DNA of 64,000 nt. It comes from Methylocella sp. (GTDB lineage: Bacteria > Pseudomonadota > Alphaproteobacteria > Rhizobiales > Beijerinckiaceae). The first letter of the stretch is position 1. Each line of letters begins with the position of its first letter. The notes under the pieces are model-generated. The model had not been told where the DNA came from. It made no database searches and saw only the letters and a list, made by a program, of their open reading frames with translations. The DNA lies in assembly GCA_037200525.1 (NCBI GenBank), contig JBBCGG010000001.1, forward strand, positions 1,716,501 through 1,780,500, given 5' to 3'. Both the position numbers and the translations under genes were made by a program. Of the stretch, positions 9,864-18,898 are shown piece by piece.

Positions 9864-10556
9864 ATGTCGCGGAAGCAGTCTCGAATGACCCCTCGATTGT
9901 TTTGGTCTGTTATTAGCATTCCTTTGCCGTGGTTTATCCGTCGCCGCGTGCTTGAGGCGCTCTGCGGCTATAAAATAGCCAAGACCGCGCGCATTGGTTT
10001 TTCGCTGATCTTCGGCGAAAGGCTCGTAATGGAAGATAAGAGTTCGATCGGTCACTTCAACGTGATCAAATCTTTGGATTTGTTGCATCTGGGCGAGCAC
10101 GCCAAGATCGGAGCCTTCAATTGGGTCTCTGGCGTTGACAGCGGTAATCCCAAACATTTCACCGATGAACAGGAGCGTCATCCAGAGCTGATCATCGCCC
10201 GTCATGCCTCAATCACCGGGCGTCATTTCATAGACTGCTGTAATCGCATAACAATCGGGGAGTTCTCAACGGTTGCGGGAGCCGGCACGCAGATCATGAC
10301 TCACGCCATCGACATAAAAGCCAATCGCCAGCGTTCTGCGCCGGTGACTATTGGCCGCTATTGTTTCGTTGGCACGGGATCTGTGATCCTAAAGGGTTCA
10401 GCTTTGCCCGATTATTGCGTCTTAGCCGCCAATTCGACGTTGCATCGAAAGCAAGAGCAAACTCATGTGATTTACTCGGGCGTGCCCGCGATCATCGCTG
10501 CTAAACTTCCGCCAGATGCTTTATATTTTCACCGCACAATAGGACCTGTTCCTTGA
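9864..10556 (+). CDS. hexapeptide-repeat acyltransferase
   Basis: The 230-residue protein is a left-handed beta-helix acyltransferase of the WcaF/NodL-like type. Repeats such as ARIGFSLIFGERLVMED, GEHAKIGAFNW and APVTIGRYCFVGTGSVILKG build the helix, and THAID supplies a likely catalytic His. It probably O-acetylates a sugar of the repeat unit using acetyl-CoA. A gap of 271 bases separates it from the preceding glycosyltransferase and 484 bases follow, so it may be transcribed alone. The acyl group and acceptor are inferred from context. Confidence 0.8.
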   Translation: MSRKQSRMTPRLFWSVISIPLPWFIRRRVLEALCGYKIAKTARIGFSLIFGERLVMEDKSSIGHFNVIKSLDLLHLGEHAKIGAFNWVSGVDSGNPKHFTDEQERHPELIIARHASITGRHFIDCCNRITIGEFSTVAGAGTQIMTHAIDIKANRQRSAPVTIGRYCFVGTGSVILKGSALPDYCVLAANSTLHRKQEQTHVIYSGVPAIIAAKLPPDALYFHRTIGPVP

Positions 10557-11040
10557 GAATCAGTTGTCGCCTTAGAAAGCGCGCGGCTTGGCGTTGGGTT
10601 CGTCTTTGCCTTATTTTTGTGTCGCTTTTTGGGACTGTCCGACCGCGCGATTATGCCGGATAGTCCTTACGCGCCCCGTGGTCGCCAAGAATGCGCCGCG
10701 GCGCGTCATTAGATCGGCGAGATGTGCCGAGCAGAATCTTTTCAAATTGAGCATCATCTGCACAATAATTAGCTATTGATTAGTCGCTTCCGTGGCGAGC
10801 GCGATGAATATCATGCATAGCCGGCGTTGATCCTAGATTGGTAATCTCAGCGCCTACTTTGGTTAGCTATGCTGATGCGACAAATCAACGCGGCAAACTT
10901 CGGTCGGCCGCTCTGCTGCTGCATAAAATGAGCTAAATCAACGTGCTATTTCTGCTAAGCCTTCGCCCTATTCTCTTGGTAACGAAAGTCTTTTGATGTA
11001 ACCTGTAAATTCTCAGGAGGTTTTTTGGGAACCCTTTCGC
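10557..11040. other. intergenic, 484 bases
   Basis: No supported coding frame. An AGGAGG lies near 11016-11021, about 20 bases before the next ATG, which is too far to be an ideal ribosome-binding site; no in-frame alternative start lies closer. A promoter for the downstream block of glycosyltransferase, flippase and polymerase genes is likely here. Confidence 0.4.
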
Positions 11041-12159
11041 ATGGACCGTATTCGCGTGCTGTTTCTCTCGCCGGTCCCAAACTTCAAGGGCGGCGCCGAG
11101 CGTTCGCTCATGGATCTTGTGACAAGCCCGCATATCGAGCCTTTTTTGGCTGTTCCCGCCGAAGGGCCGCTGAGCAGGCGGGCGGATGAGCTTGGCGTCC
11201 CATGGGATCTTATAAATTTTGATGGCATAAGCAGCGTTCAGCGCCCGTTTCGATTGGGCGATGGGGTGAAGGCCCTCGGAAGCCTGATGCGAGCGGCGCG
11301 AGAGCTGAATGGCGTTGCCCGCAAACGAAACGTCGCCCTGGTGCATAGCAATGGTCTCAAGGCGCATGCGATTGCGCTCGCCGCCAAGCGCATTGGCGGA
11401 CGCCCGGCGGTCATCCACATCCGCGACATCGCCAACACAAAATTAGAAAAGACTGTTTGGAAGGCTTTTCAGCTCGCCGCCGACCGCACGATTCTGGTGT
11501 CGCGCGCCTGCGCGTCCGCAGCTCGGTTGCCAGCCAAAGTTCATGTCGTCCACAACGGTTTGCGCTCGGCGCATGAGGATCCAAACTTGACCGCCAAGGA
11601 TGATCTTGTTCTCGGCTTTACGGCCGGACGCATACATCCCGCAAAAGGCCTGCACTTCTTGCTTGAGGGTCTCGCCAAAGCCCGGGCTCTCGGCTGCAGG
11701 GTGCGTCTTATCGTGCGCGGGGCCTACGCCGAGGAAACGCCGGCCTACCAGGGGCAGATAAAATCGGCTATCGCGGCTTTGGAATTGAGCGATGTCATCA
11801 CATTCGAGAATTTCGTCGCGGACCCAGACAGGGTGTACGACGATATTGATATCGTGTGCGTGCCATCCACTATGCCCGACCCATTTCCTCGTTCGGTCAT
11901 GGAGGCGATGGGGCGAGGCCTTGTCGTGATCGCCACGCCTTGCGGCGGCATTCCGGAAATGATCATCGACGGCAAAACCGGGTTTCTGGTCAGCGACCCT
12001 TCGCTTTTCGCGACGACCGTCCTTCGTCTGCAGGATGATCCGGCGCTGCGACGCTCGATCGGCAAAGAGGCCCGTTCTTACAGTTTGTCGCACTTCGGGC
12101 TCGATCGTCTCCACGAAGAAGTCCGAAATGTATATCAGCTTGCGATGCATCACTCCTAG
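11041..12159 (+). CDS. glycosyltransferase family 4
   Basis: This 372-residue GT-B enzyme begins MDRIRVLFLSPVPNFKGGAERS, the usual acceptor-domain start with a GGAE loop. LGFTAGRIHPAKGLHFLLEG (191-210) opens the donor domain, and D280-E288 (DPFPRSVME) takes the place of EX7E with Asp in the first position, a tolerated variant. GGIPEMIIDGKTGFLV follows. It should add one sugar to the lipid-linked repeat unit. The flippase gene starts 12 bases after its stop codon, so the two are cotranscribed. Confidence 0.88.
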   Translation: MDRIRVLFLSPVPNFKGGAERSLMDLVTSPHIEPFLAVPAEGPLSRRADELGVPWDLINFDGISSVQRPFRLGDGVKALGSLMRAARELNGVARKRNVALVHSNGLKAHAIALAAKRIGGRPAVIHIRDIANTKLEKTVWKAFQLAADRTILVSRACASAARLPAKVHVVHNGLRSAHEDPNLTAKDDLVLGFTAGRIHPAKGLHFLLEGLAKARALGCRVRLIVRGAYAEETPAYQGQIKSAIAALELSDVITFENFVADPDRVYDDIDIVCVPSTMPDPFPRSVMEAMGRGLVVIATPCGGIPEMIIDGKTGFLVSDPSLFATTVLRLQDDPALRRSIGKEARSYSLSHFGLDRLHEEVRNVYQLAMHHS

Positions 12160-12171
12160 TTTGGCTCCCAA

Positions 12172-13425
12172 ATGTCCTGGCGAAAACATAGCCTAACCTC
12201 CGGTTACATCATGGTTGCGACCCTGGCCGTCGCAATCATGCAATGGGCGATCATGCTCTTCGTCGCGCATTTCGATGGGCCCGTGCTCGTCGGTCAGTAT
12301 GCGCTCGCGCAAGCCTATGCGACGCCGGCCGGCTATCTCGCTTGGTTGTCGATCCGTCAGCAATATCTCGTTGCGCCGGCCGACGGCGCTTCATTCGCGG
12401 ATTTTGTTTTTCTCCGCACGGTCGCGCCGCTGATCGTGTTCGGCGCGTTGCTCATTTTCATCGGCTTTGCTTATGACTCGCCGCAATTTTTTTGGATCGC
12501 CTCGGGCGTCTTCGCGATGAAATATGTCGAGGGCTTTTTCGATTTAGCCTACGGGAAAATGCAGCGCAGCGGCGACATCGCCGGCGTCGCGCTAACCAAT
12601 CTCGTGCGCGGCGGGCTCTCCATTCCTTTATTCGGCGGCTTCTACATAACGACCCATAGTTTGCCGCTTTCCCTTTTTGCGGTATCGGCGCTCTGGGTCG
12701 CGCTGTTTTTCATCGATAGGAAACGTCTCGCGATTTCGGTGGCGGCCTCAGATCTTTTTGACATGACGATGCGGCGATTGAGGCGTCGGCGCGCAATCGT
12801 CTTCGATCTTTTCCCGGTCGGAATGTCGCTGGTGATAATGTCGCTGGCCATCTACGCGCCGCGTTTTTTGATCGAGGCTGCGCTCGGGCCGAAAGAACTG
12901 GGCTTTTTCTCCGCCGTAGGCCATTTTCTGACGGTCGGGGGAATTGCTGCGGGCTCCATCGGTCAATCTTTGCTGCCCCATCTTGCCGATGCAATCAGCA
13001 ACCATTCTCCGCGCAGTTTCTGGCGGCAGCTTCTGTGGCCGGTGGCGCTTATCCAGGGCTTGTCGATAATTGGCGTCTTCCTCGCCATCGCCATCGGCTC
13101 GCAGCTCTTGGGTCTTTTTTATGGGGTGGCCTTTGCTGGTCAAGGACGCATGCTGGTCGCCGCCGCCCTTGTTGCGGGCCCGATATATGCCGCAGGAATC
13201 ATCACAAATGGTTGTTTCGCCGCCCAGATGCGGCGAGCGTTCTTCGCCATTCAATGTATCTCGCTGGCGGCGATCATTATCGCGACCTTGGTTCTCGTGC
13301 CGCGTTTTGGCGTTGATGGCGCGTTCGCAGCCATGATGATCGCGGCGATTGCTCAGATCTCGATCTCGATTGTGCTTTTGGTGAGATTTTTCGCAAGCCG
13401 TGAACTGCAGCTCGCTCAAACCTAA
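12172..13425 (+). CDS. Wzx-type polysaccharide flippase (MOP superfamily)
   Basis: The 417-residue protein is strongly hydrophobic with about 12 predicted membrane helices, the length and layout of O-antigen/exopolysaccharide flippases. The N-terminal region (SGYIMVATLAVAIMQWAIML, then GQYALAQAYATPAGYLAWLS) resembles the RfbX/Wzx fold. It would move undecaprenyl-linked repeat units across the inner membrane. Its position between glycosyltransferases and next to the polymerase supports this. Sequence conservation in this family is low, so the call rests on topology and context together. Confidence 0.85.
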   Translation: MSWRKHSLTSGYIMVATLAVAIMQWAIMLFVAHFDGPVLVGQYALAQAYATPAGYLAWLSIRQQYLVAPADGASFADFVFLRTVAPLIVFGALLIFIGFAYDSPQFFWIASGVFAMKYVEGFFDLAYGKMQRSGDIAGVALTNLVRGGLSIPLFGGFYITTHSLPLSLFAVSALWVALFFIDRKRLAISVAASDLFDMTMRRLRRRRAIVFDLFPVGMSLVIMSLAIYAPRFLIEAALGPKELGFFSAVGHFLTVGGIAAGSIGQSLLPHLADAISNHSPRSFWRQLLWPVALIQGLSIIGVFLAIAIGSQLLGLFYGVAFAGQGRMLVAAALVAGPIYAAGIITNGCFAAQMRRAFFAIQCISLAAIIIATLVLVPRFGVDGAFAAMMIAAIAQISISIVLLVRFFASRELQLAQT

Positions 13426-13472
13426 CGCGTCGCGTCTGTATTTTTCATGTTGCTAATAGGGACATTGCAGTT

Positions 13473-14687
13473 ATGCGGATAGCGCTCGTTCATGATTGGC
13501 TTCCACTGTTCAGCGGCGCCGAACAGGTCGTCGCGCAAATTATGCGCGTTACCGGTCCCTCAGATCTCTACACGCTGTTTGATTTCCTAAGCGAGGAAGA
13601 TCGCGATCGCATCGGCGCCAAGCAAATCATCGCAAGCTATCTGAATAAGCTTCCATTTTGCGAACGATATTACAGATGGACTTTCCCGCTATGTCCCATG
13701 GCGATCGAGAGCTTTGACCTTTCCGCCTATGATCTCGTCGTCAGTTCGTCCGCGGCTTTCGCCAAAGGCGTCATCACTCATCCGCATCAACGGCACATAG
13801 CCTATGTTCATACAAACGTCCGCTACGCCTGGGACCAAACATTCGAGTATATGGCGGGCACGCCCCTCTCGCGCTCGCCTCTCAAGCCTTTGCTCCTTCT
13901 TCTGCTCCATCGACTCCGCATATGGGACAGCCGGACAGCCAATGGCCCGGACGTTTTGCTGGCCAACTCATCTACGGTGAAGCGACGCATAGAACAGGTT
14001 TACGGACGAAAATCTTTCGTGCTGCCGCCGCCCGTGAGTCTTGAGGATTTTCCTTTGACCGTCGACAAGGACGACTATTTCGTCGTCGCATCGCGTCTTG
14101 TCTCCTACAAACGGATTGATCTCATCGTCGACGCTTTTGCGCAAATGCCTACGAAGAAACTCGTGATCCTTGGAGATGGACCTGAGATGGCTAAATTGAC
14201 GTCTCGCGCCACCCCCAATGTCGTCTTCAAAGGTCATGTGAGCCGCAGCGAACTCATTCAGTCGATCAGCCGGGCTAAGGCGTTTATCTTCGCCGCTTAT
14301 GAAGATTTCGGGATCGTCATGGTCGAGGCGCAGGCGGCGGGCACCCCGGTCATCGCATTCCACCATGGCGGCTCGCGCGATATCGTCATAGAGGGGCACA
14401 GTCGGGCGCCGCAAACGGGAATGCTTTTCGCCGAGCAAACCGTCGAGTGCGTAAAGCAAGCAGTCGAGGACTTCTCAGCCACTGAGAAAGCCTTTTCATC
14501 TTATGCCTGCCACGACAATGCAAAGCGGTTTTCCACTCAATCTTTTCGCGATCGATTTGAGAAAGTAGTCGAGTTTACGACCTCTCCTGATTTTCGTCGC
14601 AGTTCGATAGAGCTGAATGAGCGCTCGGTGCTGGAGCTGGCGCAGATGACGGATGGACGCGGCGCCCTCGGTGCGGCCCTTGTTTGA
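13473..14687 (+). CDS. glycosyltransferase family 4 (WbaZ-like)
   Basis: The 404-residue protein starts MRIALVHDWLPLFSGAEQV, typical of a GT4 group often annotated as mannosyltransferases such as WbaZ. FAKGVITHPHQRHIAYVHTN and VRYAWDQ are strongly conserved in that group. The EX7E motif is at E277-E285 (EDFGIVMVE), followed by AAGTPVIAFHHGGSRDIV. It should transfer a sugar to the growing repeat unit. It follows the flippase by 47 bases. Mannose as donor is only a family-level guess. Confidence 0.88.
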   Translation: MRIALVHDWLPLFSGAEQVVAQIMRVTGPSDLYTLFDFLSEEDRDRIGAKQIIASYLNKLPFCERYYRWTFPLCPMAIESFDLSAYDLVVSSSAAFAKGVITHPHQRHIAYVHTNVRYAWDQTFEYMAGTPLSRSPLKPLLLLLLHRLRIWDSRTANGPDVLLANSSTVKRRIEQVYGRKSFVLPPPVSLEDFPLTVDKDDYFVVASRLVSYKRIDLIVDAFAQMPTKKLVILGDGPEMAKLTSRATPNVVFKGHVSRSELIQSISRAKAFIFAAYEDFGIVMVEAQAAGTPVIAFHHGGSRDIVIEGHSRAPQTGMLFAEQTVECVKQAVEDFSATEKAFSSYACHDNAKRFSTQSFRDRFEKVVEFTTSPDFRRSSIELNERSVLELAQMTDGRGALGAALV

Positions 14688-14795
14688 CGCGGCGTCGGGA
14701 TTCAGTTGGGGCAAGCCGATTGGCGCTGATCTGTCTCGCCAATTCATCTGCAAGCGCAACCGCGGAAATCGCGCCGCCATGAAACGAGTATTGTC

Positions 14796-16067
14796 ATGAT
14801 TTCGGCCGATAGCGCGTCGTCTAGCCTCCGCCAGCATTCAGCATATTCTCATCGGAAATATTTCTCGTATTTCGATGATATTCCATTCGTGGAACGCCTA
14901 ATCTATTACGCTTTGATACCGGAGTTATTTGCGCGCGTTGTCTTGGAATTTGGGCTCGGCATGTTTTCGTTCGCTTTGTTTGAACAAAAGCTGGCGATGT
15001 ATTATGGAATACTTTTCATTGAGTATCTATTTCAAATAAAAAAAATGGTGAAAGGGAAGTTTTATCCCGATCAAAGCTTGCTTGTGGCTTTATTTTTCGG
15101 CTTCCTTGCTTTACATGGTCTTTTGTTGGGGATTGGATGGAAGAATAACCCCATTAAGATTGCGACCGACACCATTCCTTTAGTCATCGCTGCGATTAAT
15201 ATTGTCTTAGCCACGCATGCCAACGCGTTTAAGGGAATGTCGTTTGATCGCATGGCCAAAGCCAATATAGCGTTTGTCGCTATCATGGTTTTCTTTGGCG
15301 CCTTGGCGGTTAAACTCGGAAAGCCATCGGTAGTTAGCCTGGGCGGAGCCGTCTCAACTACGATATCCATTACGATCATTGTCGTGTCCGTGTGGGGGCG
15401 CCGTCATTTTAGCATTATTTTCGTATTGTTTAACTTGGTCGTGTTTGCGCTTATCGCCCCCAATTTCAATAGGACGACATTAGCCTTTCTTTTGATCGCC
15501 GCGTTAATTATATTCTTTCGGACAATTGCCATATCGGGCTTCAGGCTCTATTTATTCTTTGTGATGATCGGAATCGCAGCCGTTTCATTACCTCTTCTTG
15601 TTCCGCCGGAGAGCCCCCTTGGCCATCGCATCGCCGCGATGACCGGGCCGGGCGAAGTCAAGGAAGGATCTGGCTCTGTCGGTGAACGCGAAGAAGAATC
15701 CACGGCAATAGATAAAAAGATAAACGAAGGCGGCCTTCTGGCTCAGGCGATCGGCTATGGTCATGGCGCCGTCTATGACATGGTCTTCTCAAATGGTTTT
15801 GCTCCGCCAAATTATAGCAATGCCCATTTTGGGTGGGCTCTATTCAAGCTCAGGTATGGCTATTGTGGTTATATATATTTGACAATATTTGCGCTATTTG
15901 TTATGATAAACATACACAGGAATGTGTATAGCAAGCAGCCATTTAACAGGATGGTCTTGATTATCGGTCTTGCCAGTATAGGTTACATAGTGACCTATAT
16001 GGTATTCAATATAATCGCATCAGGAATTCAGTTCATGCATCGACGGCCGGATCAGGGGTCTGAATGA
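14796..16067 (+). CDS. Wzy-like exopolysaccharide polymerase
   Basis: The 423-residue protein has about 10-11 hydrophobic segments and a large periplasmic loop (about 270-345) with charged residues, the arrangement expected of Wzy polymerases that join repeat units in the periplasm. The motif NAHFGWALFKLRYG near 349-362 resembles the conserved loop of O-antigen ligase/polymerase proteins. It sits between a glycosyltransferase and the co-polymerase Wzc, as expected. The gene is visibly richer in A/T than its neighbours, common for Wzy genes exchanged between strains. Identity rests on topology and context. Confidence 0.75.
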   Translation: MISADSASSSLRQHSAYSHRKYFSYFDDIPFVERLIYYALIPELFARVVLEFGLGMFSFALFEQKLAMYYGILFIEYLFQIKKMVKGKFYPDQSLLVALFFGFLALHGLLLGIGWKNNPIKIATDTIPLVIAAINIVLATHANAFKGMSFDRMAKANIAFVAIMVFFGALAVKLGKPSVVSLGGAVSTTISITIIVVSVWGRRHFSIIFVLFNLVVFALIAPNFNRTTLAFLLIAALIIFFRTIAISGFRLYLFFVMIGIAAVSLPLLVPPESPLGHRIAAMTGPGEVKEGSGSVGEREEESTAIDKKINEGGLLAQAIGYGHGAVYDMVFSNGFAPPNYSNAHFGWALFKLRYGYCGYIYLTIFALFVMINIHRNVYSKQPFNRMVLIIGLASIGYIVTYMVFNIIASGIQFMHRRPDQGSE

Positions 16068-16303
16068 TGGTTGGATCGCCAAGGCAAGAGTCGACTTTGC
16101 GTGTCCCTCGAGCCGATCCTGAAGCTGACGGCCTTTGCCGTTCGTTTCGATCAAGATTCAGGCTGTGAAGATGAATGGCGAAAATAGATGAACGTCGTGG
16201 CCAGTCACAGTTCATTACGTTGGCTGATAATAGCGCCTTGCCGTATTTTAAATGAAAATGGGCATTATTCTTTAGGGCGGCTGGCATCGATATCAGGAGG
16301 CGC

Positions 16304-18553
16304 GTGATCGCGATGAAGCATACGTTGACAAACATGACCGTTCCGGGAACAGCGCAGGCGCTGCCTCCGCCGCCGCAGAGCGACAGCGTGAAAGCGATAG
16401 ACCTTGACGCGGTGCTCACTGGCGCACGGCGGCAATGGAAATCGATCGTAGCTGGCCTCGCGATTATGATCGCCGTGGCGGCGATCTATCTCGCGCTCGC
16501 CCCGAAGATGTACACCGGCACTTCGATCATCGTCATCGATTTTCATTCCTTCGGAACCACCACGACGGGGGAGTCGGCCCAGCTCGTTTTCAATACGACC
16601 GCCGTCGACAATGAAGTGGAGATCCTGAAATCTCAGCGCGTAGCGCTGGACGTGATCAACAAACTCAAGTTGATGCAGGATCCGGAATTCACAGCGCCCT
16701 CCTTGATAGGAAAGATCATCGGGTCGGTGCCCTTTTTGAAGTCAAAACCGCCGGCTAATCCCGAGGCCGCCTTGAAGATGCGAGTGCTTGACAGGTTCGC
16801 GGATCTCTTGACCATCACTCGCGTCAACAAGACCTATGTCTTGCAGATCGATTTCCTGTCGAAAGACGCGCGGAAAGCGGCTGATATCGCGAACGCCATC
16901 GCTCAAGCCTATGTCACGAATGAACTCGACGCCAAGCTTGAATCCAACACTCGCGCGAGTTCTTGGCTGCAAGATCGAATTGAGGAACTCCAGAAAAAAT
17001 CCCTGGAGGCTAATCTCGCGGTCGAGAAATATCGCGAAAGCAACAATCTTGTCGCGGCAGGCGGCCGCTTGCTCAATGACCAGCAGCTTGGCGAGCTTAG
17101 TTCCCAAATAAGCGCCGCGCGCGCGGATGTCTCACACGCGCAAGCCAAGTTTGATCATATTCGCGAAATCATCGACACTAAGCAGACAAACGCGGCTATT
17201 TCCGAGGAATTAAGCAGTCCCGTCATCACGGAATTGCGGAATCATTATCTTGATACTTCCAAGCGACGGGCTGATCTTGTCGCGAAGGTTGGTACAAATC
17301 ATGCCCAGGTGCTTGGTTTGGAGCGAGAAATGCGCGACTACGAAGGCCAGATCTTTGAAGAGCTTGGCCGCATCGCCGAAACTTATCAAAGCGACTTGCA
17401 GATTGCCAAAAAGCGCGAGGTGGCTCTCACCGCGAACCTTACCAACCTCGCCGGCAGCTCGGCGGGCGATAATCGCATGATGATCAACCTTCAGCAGCAG
17501 CAACAAACGGCTGATACCTATCGCATTCTGTCTCAGGATTTCCTGCAGCGCTATCAGCAGCTCGTGCAACAGCAAACCTTTCCAATAACGGAAACGCGCA
17601 TCATCGCCGAGGCTATCGTGCCGACCGCGCCCAGCCAGCCGAAAACCCTGCTTATTCTTGCAGCGAGCATATTTTTAGGTCTTGCGGGCGGATCCGGCGC
17701 GGCCATGCTGCGAGAATATCGCGACCGGTCCTTCAGGACAGCGGCCGACGTGCGGTCTGAACTCGCGCTTGAATTTCTGGGCATATTGCCTCTGCAAACG
17801 GCCGAGCAGCATGCGCGGGAGTTGGGACCAAGAGGAAAGACCGAGATTAATTTCGACATCCCTGCCGTCATGAAGATGTCGGCGACGGCCCCGTTTTCCC
17901 GGTTCGCCGACACGATACGGACGACCAAGGTGGCGATCGACCTTCACTCTTCTACGGCATATGGGAAAACCATCGGAATAGTGTCCGCCGGAGAGGGAGA
18001 AGGTAAAACCGTCACATCCGCGAACTTGGCGATTTTTTGCGCCGATACAGGCGCAAAAACTTTGCTGATCGATGCGGATCTTCGCAAATGCGCCTTGTCG
18101 AAAAGTTTCGGAACCGACGCTGTGGCGGGCGTGGTGGAAGTTGTGAGAGGCGCCAGCCGTTTTGAGTCGACAATTATAAAGCTATCGGAACATTTGTCGT
18201 TTCTACCTGCGGGCAACGCATTCGAAACGGCTAATTCAAGTGAAATCTTGCGTTCTGCGGGAATGGAGCAGCTGCTTAAGAGCGCGAGCGAAGCATTCGA
18301 TTATATTTTGATCGATTTGCCGCCGCTCCTCTCCCTCATCGATGCCCGAGCCATCGCGCCGGTGCTTGACGGCGTGTTGTTTGTGGTTGAGTGGGGCAAG
18401 ACGCCGCGAAGCGTCGCCAGGGATGTGCTTCTTCATAATCCGGTCGTGCATGAGAAGTGCATCGGAGCCGTGCTTAACAAGGTTGATCCATATCGAATCG
18501 CGCATTATGCGCCGGATAGCATCCAGGCCTATGGATATGGCAACTATCATTGA
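16304..18553 (+). CDS. polysaccharide co-polymerase with BY-kinase domain (Wzc/ExoP type)
   Basis: The 749-residue protein controls chain length and export. It has an N-terminal Wzz domain (about 30-130) with a membrane helix (SIVAGLAIMIAVAAIYLAL), a long coiled periplasmic region (about 200-420), a second helix near 446-465 with the preceding PTAPSQPK motif, and a C-terminal tyrosine kinase. The kinase has Walker A SAGEGEGKT with K568, Walker A' LLIDADLRK and Walker B ILIDLPP. The C-terminus ends in a tyrosine cluster (five Tyr in the last 20 residues), the expected autophosphorylation site. The start is GTG 16304 or ATG 16313; an AGGAGG at 16295-16300 fits neither spacing well. Confidence 0.93.
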   Translation: MIAMKHTLTNMTVPGTAQALPPPPQSDSVKAIDLDAVLTGARRQWKSIVAGLAIMIAVAAIYLALAPKMYTGTSIIVIDFHSFGTTTTGESAQLVFNTTAVDNEVEILKSQRVALDVINKLKLMQDPEFTAPSLIGKIIGSVPFLKSKPPANPEAALKMRVLDRFADLLTITRVNKTYVLQIDFLSKDARKAADIANAIAQAYVTNELDAKLESNTRASSWLQDRIEELQKKSLEANLAVEKYRESNNLVAAGGRLLNDQQLGELSSQISAARADVSHAQAKFDHIREIIDTKQTNAAISEELSSPVITELRNHYLDTSKRRADLVAKVGTNHAQVLGLEREMRDYEGQIFEELGRIAETYQSDLQIAKKREVALTANLTNLAGSSAGDNRMMINLQQQQQTADTYRILSQDFLQRYQQLVQQQTFPITETRIIAEAIVPTAPSQPKTLLILAASIFLGLAGGSGAAMLREYRDRSFRTAADVRSELALEFLGILPLQTAEQHARELGPRGKTEINFDIPAVMKMSATAPFSRFADTIRTTKVAIDLHSSTAYGKTIGIVSAGEGEGKTVTSANLAIFCADTGAKTLLIDADLRKCALSKSFGTDAVAGVVEVVRGASRFESTIIKLSEHLSFLPAGNAFETANSSEILRSAGMEQLLKSASEAFDYILIDLPPLLSLIDARAIAPVLDGVLFVVEWGKTPRSVARDVLLHNPVVHEKCIGAVLNKVDPYRIAHYAPDSIQAYGYGNYH

Positions 18554-18842
18554 GCTTGACGCGCCGGGCGGCTTTCTTTCTCGGGCGCTTGGAAAGACTG
18601 TAGAGTTGGTGAGCTCTGGCGATTTTGCGCGATTCTGGGATCGCCATTCCTCGCCAGACCAGAGCTGCTTCAAGTTTATGGCGGCGGCAATTGCAGCGCT
18701 TCTGGAAAAGGAAGCGCTTCAGAAACTGGCGGCGACGCCGTCTCGGGCTTTCTCACGCGCTGCGGGGGACGCAGATTGCGCTGCGAAGGCGCATTTAAAT
18801 TCAAACAGGCCTCCGTGTGAATCCCTCCGCTCCAATCGATGA
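18537..18842 (+). CDS. possible small ORF overlapping the kinase gene end
   Basis: An ATG at 18537 opens a 101-residue frame that overlaps the end of the co-polymerase gene by 17 bases. The protein (MATIIELDAPGGFLSRALGK at its start) is moderately hydrophilic, with an alanine-rich helix in the middle. No domain is recognised and the last third looks like non-coding sequence. It could be a translationally coupled small protein, a decayed gene end or a chance frame. Confidence 0.25.
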   Translation: MATIIELDAPGGFLSRALGKTVELVSSGDFARFWDRHSSPDQSCFKFMAAAIAALLEKEALQKLAATPSRAFSRAAGDADCAAKAHLNSNRPPCESLRSNR

Positions 18843-18898
18843 GCTGATCTCGTTGACGCAGGGCAATCTGACTTCAATAAGAATAGGACGATAGTTAG

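Noticed and set aside
12748-13419. Minus-strand frame of 223 residues opposite the flippase
   Set aside because: Highly charged, repetitive sequence opposite a hydrophobic membrane protein, typical of an antisense shadow.
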